Source of the DNA: Salinimicrobium sp. TH3 | GTDB taxonomy: Bacteria; Bacteroidota; Bacteroidia; Flavobacteriales; Flavobacteriaceae | Length of the DNA: 64,000 nucleotides | NCBI RefSeq assembly: GCF_026676115.1 | Contig: NZ_JAPONB010000004.1 | Span: 248,001 to 312,000, forward strand | Direction: 5' to 3' | Shown here: positions 27,211-36,583 of the stretch, one piece after another | Layout of the letters: each line of letters opens with the position of its first letter | Numbering within the stretch: the stretch's first letter is position 1 | Notes under the pieces: model-generated | Seen by the model: the letters and a program-made list of their open reading frames with translations, nothing else | What the model was told of the DNA's origin: nothing | Database searches by the model: none | Program-made: the position numbers and the translations under genes

Positions 27211-27245
27211 TTAGATATTAGATTTGAGATATGAGATGTGAGATT
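27211..27245. repeat. Degenerate TTAGATATTAGATTTGAGAT repeat
   Basis: About three imperfect copies of a (T/G)AGAT(A/T)T(T/G)-type word fill the hisA-hisF gap. Similar runs are at 29090-29135 (opposite orientation) and 39877-39917. Confidence 0.55.
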
Positions 27246-27297
27246 ATATTCACTATTCCTATCTCGTAATATTACCTGGAGATTGGAATTTGGAATT

Positions 27298-28017
27298 TCA
27301 TCCTATGAATTTCTCCAGTTGTTTCAAACTTATCTTATTCTCGTAGATCGCCTTTCCAAGAATCGCCCCTTCACAACCTATCTCCTGAAGTCTCGGAAGG
27401 TCATCAAATTCTGCAATTCCTCCTGAGGCAATCAGTTTAATGCCGGGAATTTTCTCCAGGATCTTTTGGTACAGCTCAAAAGAAGGACCTTCCAACATTC
27501 CATCTTTAGCAATGTCGGTACAGATCACATATTTTACTCCATTCTTAGAATAACTTTTTATAAATGGAACCAAATCTTCTTTGGATTCTTCCAGCCAGCC
27601 GCTTACTGCTACCTTTTCATCTTTTGCATCTGCCCCTAAAATGATCTTTTCACTGCCATATCTTTCAAGCCAGGACAGAAAAATTTCCCGATCCTTCACA
27701 GCAATACTTCCGCCGGTGATCTGGAAAGCTCCGCTGTTAAAAGCTATCTCGAGATCCTTATCAGATTTTAATCCGCCGCCAAAGTCTATCTTTAAATCAG
27801 TTCCTGTAGCGATATTTTCAAGAACCTTATGATTGACAATATGCTTTGATTTGGCGCCATCGAGATCCACCAGGTGCAGATATTTTATTCCGTGATCCTG
27901 AAACATTTTCGCCACCTCCAGCGGATTCTCATTATATATTTTCTTTGAATTATAATCACCCTGAGAAAGCCTTACGCACTTTCCGTCAATGATATCTATA
28001 GCTGGAATTATTCTCAT
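27298..28017 (-). CDS. hisA: ProFAR isomerase
   Basis: 239 aa, (beta/alpha)8 barrel homologous to HisF. Catalytic Asp is in [19 protein letters not shown] (Asp8). The second Asp is in [15 protein letters not shown], and phosphate sites are FGGGLKS and [10 protein letters not shown]. It carries out the isomerisation before the HisF/HisH step. It lies downstream of the inserted four-helix-bundle gene, with a 36-nt gap made of a 14-bp tandem repeat. Confidence 0.97.
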   Translation of the reverse strand: MRIIPAIDIIDGKCVRLSQGDYNSKKIYNENPLEVAKMFQDHGIKYLHLVDLDGAKSKHIVNHKVLENIATGTDLKIDFGGGLKSDKDLEIAFNSGAFQITGGSIAVKDREIFLSWLERYGSEKIILGADAKDEKVAVSGWLEESKEDLVPFIKSYSKNGVKYVICTDIAKDGMLEGPSFELYQKILEKIPGIKLIASGGIAEFDDLPRLQEIGCEGAILGKAIYENKISLKQLEKFIG

Positions 28018-28019
28018 TT

Positions 28020-28056
28020 GAAGTTAGATTTTAGAAGTTAGATTTTAGAAGTTTTA
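28020..28056. repeat. 14-bp tandem repeat (GAAGTTAGATTTTA, 2.6 copies)
   Basis: Two perfect copies at 28020-28033 and 28034-28047 and a partial third. It borders the 3' side of the four-helix-bundle gene in the his operon. Confidence 0.75.
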
Positions 28057-28428
28057 TCTCTCCTGTTGATTTCTTTTAGCTGTGTTTATTGAAGCTACTA
28101 CAATAGAAACTATTTCATTCGCTTCCGAATGTAGAAGCTTTACCTCCTGAATATCTTTATCAAGAATTTCAATGAAAAGCTCCAGAAAATACATACTTTC
28201 ATCTGCCTCTTCCTCTACTATTTTTAGTTTATTAATGAAATCAGCTGTTGATTTAGCCCTTTGGGCTGCTCGGTAATTTGCTCCTACAGAACTTGAACTC
28301 CTAAGTAGCTGATTGACATATGCGTTATATTCCCGTGAATGGGGAATCTTGCTGCAAAACTTCCAACAATTAACAGCAAATTCCTTTGTTCTTGATTTTA
28401 TATCCTTCATTTTCTTCTTATTATCCAT
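28054..28428 (-). CDS. Four-helix-bundle protein (23S rRNA intervening-sequence-type)
   Basis: 124 aa. The motifs FAVNCWKFCSKIPHSREYNAYVNQLLRSSSSVGANYRAAQRA and KLKIVEEEADESMYFLELF are diagnostic of the S23/four-helix-bundle family first seen in rRNA intervening sequences. The S-S-S-V-G-A-N-Y-R-A core and the E-E-A-D-E-x-x-Y-x-L-E block are intact. It sits inside the his operon between hisH and hisA in the same direction, flanked by short repeats on both sides, and has no known link with histidine synthesis. It looks like an inserted cargo. Function of the family is unknown. Confidence 0.85.
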   Translation of the reverse strand: MDNKKKMKDIKSRTKEFAVNCWKFCSKIPHSREYNAYVNQLLRSSSSVGANYRAAQRAKSTADFINKLKIVEEEADESMYFLELFIEILDKDIQEVKLLHSEANEIVSIVVASINTAKRNQQER

Positions 28429-28487
28429 CGTACTTCTAGCTTCGTAAATCTTACTTCATTTCGTACTTCTAACCTCGTAAATCTAAC
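28429..28487. repeat. 26-nt direct repeat (two copies, 33-nt period)
   Basis: CGTACTTCTAGCTTCGTAAA at 28429 onward recurs as CGTACTTCTAACCTCGTAAA at 28462 onward, about 22 of 26 positions identical. The second copy runs into the 3' end of hisH and contains its stop. It borders the 5' side of the four-helix-bundle gene. Confidence 0.7.
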
Positions 28488-29089
28488 TTTAGAAAATTTT
28501 CCAGAATTTTCTCTCCTGCACTGCTACTCTTTTCAGGATGGAATTGTACACCGTAGAAATTGTCTTTTTTTAAAGCAGAGGAATAATTGACTCCGTAGTC
28601 ACATTTAGCTATGGTTTCGGAACAAACAGGAGCGTAAAAACTATGAACGAGGTAAACAAATTCCTGTTCTGCTATCCCTTCAAAAAGGCCAGTTTTCAGG
28701 TCTTTAATCCTGTTCCAGCCTATATGAGGAACTTTTAAGGTTTTTTCAAAATGGATCACATCCACATCGAAAACTCCGAGACCTTCAGTTTCTCCTTCTT
28801 CAGATCGATTGCACATTAACTGCATTCCCAGGCAAATTCCCAATACAGGCTGTTTCAACTGCGGAATCAATTTATCCAGTCCTGTGCTTTTCAGTTTTTT
28901 CATTGCAGAACTGGCCTCTCCCACTCCCGGAAAAATTACTTTATCTGCAGATTTTATCTCTTCAACATTATCACTTAAAAGTCCTTCATAACCGAGTCTC
29001 TCCAAAGCAAATTTTATACTTTGTATATTTCCGGCTCCGTAGTCAATAATCACTATTTTCTCAGATTCTATTTTATTCTCAATACTCAT
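28469..29089 (-). CDS. hisH: Imidazole glycerol phosphate synthase glutaminase subunit
   Basis: 206 aa, class I glutamine amidotransferase. The nucleophile Cys is in VLGICLGMQLM, the opening is IVIIDYGAGNIQS, and the His-Glu pair is in FYGVQFHPEKS. A first stretch of about ten residues (MSIENKIESE) precedes the conserved start, so translation may begin a little later. It supplies ammonia to HisF. The 3' end contains one copy of the 26-nt direct repeat, so the last two or three codons may be repeat-derived. Confidence 0.96.
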   Translation of the reverse strand: MSIENKIESEKIVIIDYGAGNIQSIKFALERLGYEGLLSDNVEEIKSADKVIFPGVGEASSAMKKLKSTGLDKLIPQLKQPVLGICLGMQLMCNRSEEGETEGLGVFDVDVIHFEKTLKVPHIGWNRIKDLKTGLFEGIAEQEFVYLVHSFYAPVCSETIAKCDYGVNYSSALKKDNFYGVQFHPEKSSSAGEKILENFLKLDLRG

Positions 29090-29135
29090 ATCTCAATTCT
29101 AAAGTCTCATATCTCATATCTAACATCTCACGTCT
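29090..29135. repeat. Degenerate ATCTCATATCTAACATCTCA repeat
   Basis: Reverse-orientation version of the TTAGAT/GAGAT word repeat; fills the hisB-hisH gap. No coding or promoter content is seen. Confidence 0.55.
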
Positions 29136-29136
29136 A

Positions 29137-30273
29137 CTAAAGCATTCCCTTAGTTGACGGCAGGATCATTTTATCCGGATCTCTTTTTACCGCTACTTTA
29201 ATTGCTTTGGCAAAAGCTTTAAAAATTGCTTCTATTTTGTGGTGCTCGTTTGTGCCTTCGGCTTTGATATTCAGGTTTGCCTTTGCTCCATCGGTAAAGG
29301 ATTTGAAGAAATGGTAAAACATTTCTGTAGGCATAGCCCCTATCATCTCCCTTTTGAAATCGGCTTCCCAGACCAACCAGTTCCTTCCGCCAAAATCTAT
29401 AGCCACCTGCGCCAGGCAATCATCCATTGGCAGTGCAAAGCCATAGCGTTCAATGCCAAGCTTATTGCCTAAGGCTTGAGAAAAGACTTCCCCTAACGCA
29501 ATTGCTGTATCTTCAATGGTGTGATGTTCATCTACCTCCAGATCTCCTTTCACAGTGATCTCAAGATCCATTTGTCCGTGACGGGCGATCTGGTCGAGCA
29601 TATGATCAAAAAATTTGATCCCGGTGTTTATTTTACTTTTTCCGGTGCCGTCAAGGTTCAGAGAAATGGAAATATCAGTTTCATTAGTCTTTCTCACGAT
29701 GCAGGCTGTGCGCTCCTCGAGTTTTAAAAACTCATAGATATCTTTCCAGCTGTTTGTCTCCAGCCTGATATTTTTTTGAAGTTCCTCCTTCTTTACCGAG
29801 AGCTCCTCACTTCCCAGCTCTTCATGTCCTGTAATAAATATTCCTTTTGCGCCCAGGTTCTTTGCCAGCTCCATATCTGTAAGCCGGTCGCCAAGCACAA
29901 ATGAATTGGCCAGATCATACTTTTCAGAGTCAAAATATGCTTTCAGAAGTCCGGTGCCGGGCTTCCTTGTTGGTGCATTATCTTCAGGAAAAGTGCGGTC
30001 AATCACAATTTCAGAGAATTTCACTCCTTCATTCTCGAAAGCCCTGAGGATAAAATTCTGCACCGGCCAAAAAGTATCTTCCGGAAAGGAGCCAGTTCCC
30101 AAACCGTCCTGATTGGTTACCATGACCAGTTCATAATCCAGTTCCTTGACAATTTTAGCCAGGTAGTAAAAAGCTCCGGGGTAAAATTCCAGTTTTTCAA
30201 AATGATCGAGCTGGTAATCATTGGGTTCCAGAACTATTGTTCCGTCACGATCTATAAAAAGTACCTTTTTCAT
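29137..30273 (-). CDS. hisB: Bifunctional histidinol-phosphatase / imidazoleglycerol-phosphate dehydratase
   Basis: 378 aa, fused enzyme. The N-terminal HAD phosphatase has FIDRDGTI (Asp8 nucleophile, Asp10), VTNQDGLGT and [15 protein letters not shown]. The C-terminal dehydratase from about 190 has [28 protein letters not shown] and [16 protein letters not shown] with the His-rich manganese sites. It covers steps six and eight of the pathway. The ATG overlaps the hisC stop (ATGA), indicating translational coupling. Confidence 0.96.
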   Translation of the reverse strand: MKKVLFIDRDGTIVLEPNDYQLDHFEKLEFYPGAFYYLAKIVKELDYELVMVTNQDGLGTGSFPEDTFWPVQNFILRAFENEGVKFSEIVIDRTFPEDNAPTRKPGTGLLKAYFDSEKYDLANSFVLGDRLTDMELAKNLGAKGIFITGHEELGSEELSVKKEELQKNIRLETNSWKDIYEFLKLEERTACIVRKTNETDISISLNLDGTGKSKINTGIKFFDHMLDQIARHGQMDLEITVKGDLEVDEHHTIEDTAIALGEVFSQALGNKLGIERYGFALPMDDCLAQVAIDFGGRNWLVWEADFKREMIGAMPTEMFYHFFKSFTDGAKANLNIKAEGTNEHHKIEAIFKAFAKAIKVAVKRDPDKMILPSTKGML

Positions 30274-31322
30274 GCTGTAAGCTGAGTTAATTTCTTAAGT
30301 AATTCTTTATTCTCTTCTGGCGTTCCTACTGTAAATCTCAGCGTGTTTTCACATAATTGCTGATTGCTTCGGTTGCGCACTACCACTCCTGCTTCCAGCA
30401 GCTCCTCATATTTTTCACCGGCATCTTCCACCCGCACCAGCAGGAAATTAGCATCTGAAGGAAAAATTTCCTTCACAAATGGCATTTTTGAGAGGTTAGT
30501 GCGCAGTAATTCTCTTTCCTGCAGAATGGTTTGCACTTCCCTGTTTACCTCCTCGGGTCCTGATAGTCGTTTTAGGGCCCTTTGCTGCGTAAGCTCATTT
30601 ACATTGTAAGGCGGTTTTATCTTGTTGAGTACGCTAATGATCTCTTCGGAAGCATAGCAAATTCCTAATCTGATTCCCGCAAGACCATAAGCCTTTGAGA
30701 GGGTTTGTGTAATCACCAGATTAGGAAACTCCTGAAGCCGTTCCAGCCAGCTTCTTTCGGTAGAAAAATCAATGTACGCCTCATCAATAATGACCAGACC
30801 ATTAAAGCTTTTGAGAATTTTTTCTACTGAAGATTCAGAAAATGAATTTCCTGTGGGGTTGTTTGGGGAGCAAAGGAAGATCAATTTCGTTTGCTCATCA
30901 GTTTTTTGAAGAATTGCTTCTACATCAGGCTGAAAACCTAAAGTCAAAACCACTTCCCTGTCTTCGATTTCGTTAAGCCCTGCCAGAACCTTGTACATCC
31001 CGTAGGTTGGCGGTAATGAGATCACATTATCCACCTGCGGCTGACAAAATGCTCTGAAGATTAGATCCAGGACTTCATCACTTCCGTTCCCAAGCAAAAT
31101 TTTACTAACCGGAACTCCTTTTTGAGAGGCAAGCACCTCCTTTACCTTCCCTTGCTGCGGATCGGGATAACGATTCACTCCATTTTCAAAGGGATTCTCA
31201 TTAGCATCCAAAAAGGTCATTTTTCGGCCGTCTGTTTTATACTCGTCCCTTGCCGAAGAATACGGCTTCATTTTCAGGACATTCGCCCGCACCAGGCGTT
31301 CCAGGTTAAAATCCCTATTCAT
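30270..31322 (-). CDS. hisC: Histidinol-phosphate aminotransferase
   Basis: 350 aa, PLP fold type I. The Schiff-base Lys is in [16 protein letters not shown]. Other conserved patches are [40 protein letters not shown] and [11 protein letters not shown]. It transfers the amino group from glutamate to imidazole-acetol phosphate. It overlaps the hisD stop by 8 nt and the hisB start by 4 nt. Confidence 0.96.
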   Translation of the reverse strand: MNRDFNLERLVRANVLKMKPYSSARDEYKTDGRKMTFLDANENPFENGVNRYPDPQQGKVKEVLASQKGVPVSKILLGNGSDEVLDLIFRAFCQPQVDNVISLPPTYGMYKVLAGLNEIEDREVVLTLGFQPDVEAILQKTDEQTKLIFLCSPNNPTGNSFSESSVEKILKSFNGLVIIDEAYIDFSTERSWLERLQEFPNLVITQTLSKAYGLAGIRLGICYASEEIISVLNKIKPPYNVNELTQQRALKRLSGPEEVNREVQTILQERELLRTNLSKMPFVKEIFPSDANFLLVRVEDAGEKYEELLEAGVVVRNRSNQQLCENTLRFTVGTPEENKELLKKLTQLTA

Positions 31323-32613
31323 TACCAGAAGTTTTAAGCTTGTTCAACCTTAGAGTAACCGCATTTTTGTGGGCCTGTAAACCTTCGGCTTCTGCCATTA
31401 ACTCGATGGAGTTTCCAATCTTTTTAATTCCTTCCGCAGAGATCTTCTGGAAAGTAATTGCCTTGGTAAAGCTGTCAAGGTTGACTCCGCTGTATTGCTT
31501 TGCATAACCGTTCGTTGGTAGAGTATGGTTTGTACCCGAAGCATAATCACCGGCACTTTCAGGCGTGTAATTACCAATAAAAACAGATCCCGCATTGTTT
31601 ATTCCTTCCACGAAAAAATCAGAATTTTCGGTACAGATGATAAAATGTTCCGGTGCATATTCGTCTATAAGTTCCAATGCTTTTTCAGCAGAACTCATGT
31701 AGATAAACCTGGAGTGCTCTATTGCTGCCTTTGCGATCTCCTTCCGCGGAAGTTCTTCAATTTGTGAGGCAATTTCCTTTTCAACCTCTTCCAAAAGCTG
31801 CCTGGAGAGTGATACCAGCACCACCTGACTATCGGCTCCATGCTCGGCCTGCGAAAGCAGATCGGAAGCTACAAATGCTGCATCGGCAGTATCATCGGCC
31901 ACTATGAGCAGTTCTGATGGTCCTGCAGGCATGTCAATAGCCACATTATATTTGGTAGCCATTTGCTTTGCTACGGTTACATACTGATTTCCGGGTCCAA
32001 AAATTTTGTAGACTTTGCCTATACTTTCAGTACCAAAAGTCATTGCTGCCACTGCCTGTATACCTCCAACTTTGTAGATCTTTTCTATGCCGCAAAGTTT
32101 GGCTGTATAAAGGATCACGGGATTGATAGAACCATCTTTTGCAGGAGGTGTGCAAAGGCTCACTTCTTTACATCCTGCAATTTGTGCCGGGACTGCAAGC
32201 ATTAATATGGTAGAGAATAAAGGAGCTGTACCTCCCGGTATGTACAGGCCAACTTTTTGTATTGGTCGTTTTTCCTGCCAGCAATTCACCCCGTCAACGG
32301 TTTCAACAGCTACTCTTTCTGTTATTTGGGCGGCATGGAACTTCCTTATATTTTCTTTAGCCAGATCAATGGCAGCCTTCAATTCTGCCGGGACTTGCAA
32401 TAACGCGTTACTTATTTCGGTTTCGCTTACTTTAAGGTTTGGCGAAATGTTTCCATCAAACAGTTTGGAGTATTTCTTCACAGCTTCATCACCCTGCTCT
32501 TTCACTTCTCCGAAGATTTGTTCCACTACTTTTTCAATATCTTCAACCGTTTGTGTGGGTCGTTCCAGAATGGAGTTCCATTCAGTGCTTTCAGGATCAA
32601 AAAATTTCTTCAT
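31315..32613 (-). CDS. hisD: Histidinol dehydrogenase
   Basis: 432 aa. Conserved marks are PGGTAPLFSTILMLAVPA, the NAD region KVGGIQAVAAMTFG, the zinc-ligand segment LSQAEHGADSQVVLV, and NAGSVFIGNYTPESAGDYASGTNHTLPT near the C-terminus. It performs the last two oxidations to histidine, with Zn2+ and NAD+. It follows hisG by 11 nt. Confidence 0.97.
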   Translation of the reverse strand: MKKFFDPESTEWNSILERPTQTVEDIEKVVEQIFGEVKEQGDEAVKKYSKLFDGNISPNLKVSETEISNALLQVPAELKAAIDLAKENIRKFHAAQITERVAVETVDGVNCWQEKRPIQKVGLYIPGGTAPLFSTILMLAVPAQIAGCKEVSLCTPPAKDGSINPVILYTAKLCGIEKIYKVGGIQAVAAMTFGTESIGKVYKIFGPGNQYVTVAKQMATKYNVAIDMPAGPSELLIVADDTADAAFVASDLLSQAEHGADSQVVLVSLSRQLLEEVEKEIASQIEELPRKEIAKAAIEHSRFIYMSSAEKALELIDEYAPEHFIICTENSDFFVEGINNAGSVFIGNYTPESAGDYASGTNHTLPTNGYAKQYSGVNLDSFTKAITFQKISAEGIKKIGNSIELMAEAEGLQAHKNAVTLRLNKLKTSGNE

Positions 32614-32624
32614 TTGTTCGACTT

Positions 32625-33482
32625 TTATAGTACCATTTTTTCAATAGGTGCAACGAGAATACCTTCGGCTCCATTCTGCTTTAACTCATCGATCACCTCC
32701 CAGAATCTCTCTTCTGAAATTACTGTGTGAAGTGAGCTCCAGCCTTCTTCGGCCAAAGGCAGAACCGTAGGACTTCTCATCCCCGGAAGTAGCTTCACTA
32801 CTGCATCGAGCTTCAAATTAGGGACATTCATTAAAATATACTTTGAGTTGCGTGCACGAAGCACTGACTTGATGCGAAACTGAAGCTTTTTAAGGATCTC
32901 ATTTCTTTCTGAAGAGATCTGTGGCGACACTGCCAGTACTGCTTCACTTTTGAGCATTACCTCCACCTCTTTTAGGTTGTTCTTGAAAAGAGTGCTCCCG
33001 CTGGATACAATATCACAAATAGCATCGGCCAGGCCAATGTTTGGTGCAATTTCCACAGAACCATTAATAATATGAAGATCGGCTGTAATTCCCTTTTTAG
33101 AGAGGTAATCTTTTACCGTATTGGGATAGGATGTGGCGATCCTTGCTCCCTGAAGATCCTGAACTCCTGAATATTTTGCCGATTTGGGTACAGCAAGAGA
33201 GACACGGCATTTTGAAAAGCCAAGCTTTTCTGCCATTATAATATCTCCTCCTTTTTCCACTAAGACATTTTCACCTATGATGGCCGCATCCACCACGCCA
33301 TCTCTTAAATACTGCGGAATATCGCCATTGCGGAGATAAAACACTTCAAGAGGAAAATTTCCTGAAGCCGCTTTAAGCTGTTCTCTCCCGTTATCAATGG
33401 AAATACCTGCATCTTTTAAAAGTTTTAGAGAATCATCGTGTAGTCGACCCGACTTTTGTACTGCAATTCTAATATTGTTCAT
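32625..33482 (-). CDS. hisG: ATP phosphoribosyltransferase, long form
   Basis: 285 aa. The length and a C-terminal ACT-like regulatory domain (about 210-285, VVKLLPGMRSPTVLPLAEEG) mark the long, HisZ-independent form. The catalytic part has IAVQKSGRLHDDSLKLL, DIPQYLRDGVVDAAIIGENV and the PRPP loop DIVSSGSTLFKNN. First and feedback-inhibited step of the pathway. First gene after the his attenuator; translation starts 37 nt downstream of the terminator stem. Confidence 0.97.
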   Translation of the reverse strand: MNNIRIAVQKSGRLHDDSLKLLKDAGISIDNGREQLKAASGNFPLEVFYLRNGDIPQYLRDGVVDAAIIGENVLVEKGGDIIMAEKLGFSKCRVSLAVPKSAKYSGVQDLQGARIATSYPNTVKDYLSKKGITADLHIINGSVEIAPNIGLADAICDIVSSGSTLFKNNLKEVEVMLKSEAVLAVSPQISSERNEILKKLQFRIKSVLRARNSKYILMNVPNLKLDAVVKLLPGMRSPTVLPLAEEGWSSLHTVISEERFWEVIDELKQNGAEGILVAPIEKMVL

Positions 33483-33519
33483 TTGGTTAAGTTTATGTTC
33501 GGGCAGACCAAAGGGAATA

Positions 33520-33553
33520 AAAAAACCCGCTTGAGCTGCTCAAACGGGTTTTA
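33520..33553 (-). terminator. his attenuator terminator
   Basis: Read on the minus strand, AAAACCCGTTTGAG-CAG-CTCAAGCGGGTTTT folds into a 14-bp stem (one U-G pair) followed by a run of about eight T. It lies between the leader peptide stop and hisG. Confidence 0.92.
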
Positions 33554-33580
33554 GAAATATGGTTTATACACATATCAATC

Positions 33581-33637
33581 TCACCTCGCAAGAGCGAATG
33601 AATGAGAATGATGATGATGTAGTTGTTGTGCTTTCAT
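33581..33637 (-). CDS. hisL: his operon leader peptide
   Basis: 18 codons plus TGA: MKAQQLHHHHSHSFALAR, five His in six positions. It precedes the intrinsic terminator by 27 nt and hisG by 98 nt, the geometry of a translation-coupled attenuator: ribosome stalling at the His codons during histidine shortage would prevent terminator formation. A pause-type hairpin TCTCA...TGAGA spans the end of the peptide and its stop. A TATTTTTG box 10 nt upstream would make the leader mRNA almost leaderless. Confidence 0.9.
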   Translation of the reverse strand: MKAQQLHHHHSHSFALAR

Positions 33638-33646
33638 TGTGTGACA

Positions 33647-33654
33647 CAAAAATA
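33647..33654 (-). promoter_or_regulatory. -7 box TATTTTTG of the his operon
   Basis: Exact TAnnTTTG on the minus strand, between the SPFH stop and hisL, 10 nt before the hisL ATG. Confidence 0.6.
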
Positions 33655-33693
33655 AATTTTTATTTCAATTTCCAGCAGGAATTTTTAAAAAAA

Positions 33694-34509
33694 TTAATTA
33701 TTCCCAAGGATCAATGGCATTCCGTCATCTCCGGAACCAATTACAACAACCTTAGCATTTGGTGATTTTGCAAGTTCTATCGTTGCCTGGATACCTTTTT
33801 CCCGAAGTACCAACGGAGTCAAAGAAGCATCCAAAATTTCGTTTGCACGCGCCTTACCTTCAGCATCAATACGCTGTCTCTCAGCTTCCTGAGTGGCCTT
33901 TGTTAAACGAAACTCATATTCAAGAGATTCCTGTTCCTGGCGTAGCTTGCGTTCAATAGCCTCTTTAATTGTAGAGGGTAGAGAAACGTCACGCACCAGC
34001 ACCTCATTAATTTGTACATATTGATTCTTAAGTAGCTTTTGAGTTTCTTCAAAAATCTCCTGTTGTATAGCTTCTCTTTTGCTGGCATAAAGCTGCTCGG
34101 GATTATATCTTCCCACAACTGCCCTGGCAGCAGAGCGTACAGCAGGTTGTAAGACCCTTTGCACATATTGCTCACCCCTCTCTTTGTGAAGCAAACCAAG
34201 ATCTTCATAATCTGGCTCATACCAAATTGAAGCATCAAGTTTAATTTCAAGACCGTTGGAAGAAAGTACCTGCATTTTTTCATCAAGGGATTGTTGACGT
34301 ACCTCGTAAACAAAGACCTTATTCCATGGAGCTACAAAGTGAAAACCTTCACCTAATGGTGGTTCATCTATTACAACACCACCTCCAAAGGTCTGGTAAA
34401 GCACTCCCGCTTCCCCGGAATTAATAGTGACTGTAGATTTGGCGATAAGAATAATAAGAATAATTCCTGCAAAAAGAATTGGCAGGCCAATTTTGGGCAA
34501 TTTGTCCAT
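33694..34509 (-). CDS. Prohibitin/SPFH-domain membrane protein
   Basis: 271 aa from MDKLPKIGLP; the 18-residue extension is rejected because it overlaps the upstream gene. One N-terminal helix (LPILFAGIILIILIAKS) is followed by an SPFH domain with VNSGEAGVLYQ-like start, PLGEGFHFVAPW, VFVYEVRQQSLDEKMQVLSSNGLEI and YVQRVLQPAVRSAARAVVG. A coiled coil with ATQEAERQRIDAEGKARAN near the end is typical of prohibitins. It assembles membrane microdomain or protease-associated rings. It follows the vWA gene by 20 nt. Confidence 0.9.
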   Translation of the reverse strand: MDKLPKIGLPILFAGIILIILIAKSTVTINSGEAGVLYQTFGGGVVIDEPPLGEGFHFVAPWNKVFVYEVRQQSLDEKMQVLSSNGLEIKLDASIWYEPDYEDLGLLHKERGEQYVQRVLQPAVRSAARAVVGRYNPEQLYASKREAIQQEIFEETQKLLKNQYVQINEVLVRDVSLPSTIKEAIERKLRQEQESLEYEFRLTKATQEAERQRIDAEGKARANEILDASLTPLVLREKGIQATIELAKSPNAKVVVIGSGDDGMPLILGNN

Positions 34510-34529
34510 AGTAATTAAAAATATAAAAG

Positions 34530-36560
34530 TTAAATAAGGCCGTAATATTTCCTTAAAAACCATTCTGCACTTAGTGCTAAAACAATGATTCCCAGCAAAT
34601 ATTTCCAGTCGATCAAAGATACGTCCTTTTTGCGGCTTTTTTGGATCGTAGCATAAGAATCGGCCGATAAAAGGTCATTCTTAAGCCTCTCAAAATCCTG
34701 AAGAAAATAAATATCCTGTCCCTTTTGTTTTGCAATATGCTGCAGGCCTTCCAGGTTGGCCCGGGCAAACTGTTTTTCCACATCAAAATCCAGAATCCTG
34801 AAGCTTCCGGAGCGGGACAGAGTCTCCCCTTCAACATTTACAGTAAAATCATAATCTCCACCCGAGAGACTGCTTAGATCTACTTCAAAGGAGCTGTCAT
34901 TCAGCAAAAAGGGAATTTGCCTCTGCTCCCCCGTTTCTTTATTTTTAATTTGTAATTCAAGTGCAGCCCTGCGGTCAAATTCATAGCTTTGATCAAAATA
35001 ATCTGCCGTAATAATAATTTCTTCACTTTCATTGTAAAGAGGTTCATGTTTTACCACCAATCTATCCTGCCTGTTTCCTGAAGCCAAAAAATGTACGAAC
35101 TTCCCAATAAGATCATCAAATTTTTGAAATGAACCGTTCTCCCTGAAGCTAGATCCTCTCCATCGCCAGATGTCTGCCCCAAATAAAAACCCTGTTTTTG
35201 ATTCTCCGGCAGTTGTCACTCCCAGGAGAGGCATTGTGGTCTCTACCCCCTGCACCTCCCTGTATAGCAGCACATCAAGAGCTTCGGTCGCATTGAGATT
35301 TCCAAAATTCCCCTCCAAAGGTGGAAAATCTGAAAAGCCAATATCCTCTGTTTGAAAAGCTTTGAAATTCTCGTTCCAAACCGGGAAATATTCTTCCGGT
35401 TGATTGGTAATTTCCTGTTGAAAAAGTTCCTGTTGTTGGTTCAGGAATTTCCAGTCTGTTTTTGGGCCGGTGATAAGAAAATAGTTCCGGTTTTGAGAGT
35501 TGAGCTCTTCCATCACACTTCTAAACCTTGCATCGGGCTGGTACAGCATCACGAGCTGGTATTTGGCAAGATCTGAAACTTCAGGAATTGGTTTTAATTC
35601 AACTTCCCTTTGCTGGTTGCTTTCGATGGCTTTTTTAAAGGCTCCAAGGTCGGGGTGTAAAAAGGAATATGCGATAAGAACTTTTGTTCGCTCATCGATC
35701 ACTTCCATCGCAAATTCTCTGGTATTATTGACAATGTTCTTTTCGGCCGGTAGCTCTCTTACCCGCACCTCAAAATTTTGAATACCTACAGCATTGGCAG
35801 GAAGCTCTACCCTAACAACTTGGGAATTATCTTCGGAAGAAAAAGATAGTTGTTGCGAATGAACTACTGTATTTCCTTTTCGAATCTCCAGCCTTGTCGC
35901 TACAGAAGTATCTCCTGAATAATTCAGCATGATTTCAACCGGAAAACGATTATTCAGAAAAGCATATTTATTGACATTGATCCTGGAAATACTTAGATCC
36001 TGATATCGCATTGTGTCCCCAACAACAACCGGAAGAACCGGCTGACTTAATCGCTGCGCTGCAAAAGTAAACTCCTCACCCAAGGTTTGATTTCCATCTG
36101 AAATAAGCACAACTGGAGCTACCCGCCCTTCGTAAAGGGTGGAAAGATCATTGAAAACGGCTGTAAGGTTGGTTTGGGAATCATTAAAATCGACAGAATC
36201 GGCAGGTCTTAGATATCTTCCGAAGGAAAAAGTTTCTATTTCAAAATTTTCTTTAAGTTTGGGATCAGTCGTCAGGCGGTTGAACAAAGTTTTCACTTCC
36301 TCCCCTGCTCCAAATTCACTAATTGAACTGGAATTATCTACTACAAGTATCAAATTGGGTTTTTCATTGTAGTACTCGATCCTGTTGATCTCTGGATTGA
36401 TAAGCAGTAAAAGAAGGGAGAATATTGCAATAAAACGTAAGGAGGCAAAAATGGCATTTTTGGAGCGTCGTCCCTTGGCCTTATAAAAATACAGAAACAA
36501 TGCCAGTGCCAGCGACAGGAGAAAAGCCCCAATGAGAAGAAAGATCGTAGTTGCCGGCAT
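34530..36560 (-). CDS. Large membrane protein with vWA-like domain
   Basis: 676 aa. Two N-terminal helices (TTIFLLIGAFLLSLALALFLYFY and FIAIFSLLLLLINPEI) are followed by a vWA-like domain from about 75, with the MIDAS DxSxS region LVVDNSSSIS. VLISDGNQTLGE supplies a later metal residue. A long extracytoplasmic part resembles the beta-sandwich-rich region of BatA/aerotolerance-type proteins, and one C-terminal helix (YLLGIIVLALSAEWFLRKYY) closes it. The partner MoxR/BatB genes are absent, so it is not the canonical Bat operon. It lies upstream of the SPFH gene and may be its membrane partner. Confidence 0.8.
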   Translation of the reverse strand: MPATTIFLLIGAFLLSLALALFLYFYKAKGRRSKNAIFASLRFIAIFSLLLLLINPEINRIEYYNEKPNLILVVDNSSSISEFGAGEEVKTLFNRLTTDPKLKENFEIETFSFGRYLRPADSVDFNDSQTNLTAVFNDLSTLYEGRVAPVVLISDGNQTLGEEFTFAAQRLSQPVLPVVVGDTMRYQDLSISRINVNKYAFLNNRFPVEIMLNYSGDTSVATRLEIRKGNTVVHSQQLSFSSEDNSQVVRVELPANAVGIQNFEVRVRELPAEKNIVNNTREFAMEVIDERTKVLIAYSFLHPDLGAFKKAIESNQQREVELKPIPEVSDLAKYQLVMLYQPDARFRSVMEELNSQNRNYFLITGPKTDWKFLNQQQELFQQEITNQPEEYFPVWNENFKAFQTEDIGFSDFPPLEGNFGNLNATEALDVLLYREVQGVETTMPLLGVTTAGESKTGFLFGADIWRWRGSSFRENGSFQKFDDLIGKFVHFLASGNRQDRLVVKHEPLYNESEEIIITADYFDQSYEFDRRAALELQIKNKETGEQRQIPFLLNDSSFEVDLSSLSGGDYDFTVNVEGETLSRSGSFRILDFDVEKQFARANLEGLQHIAKQKGQDIYFLQDFERLKNDLLSADSYATIQKSRKKDVSLIDWKYLLGIIVLALSAEWFLRKYYGLI

Positions 36561-36583
36561 TCGGTTTTTGTTTAAGAAAAGAA

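Noticed and set aside
28020-28056. CRISPR-like array
   Set aside because: 14-bp unit repeated head to tail with no spacers; same for the GATCACT and TTAGAT words.
33559-33765. Plus-strand ORF across the his leader and SPFH end
   Set aside because: It reads the reverse complement of the leader peptide and terminator, whose attenuator layout explains the region better.
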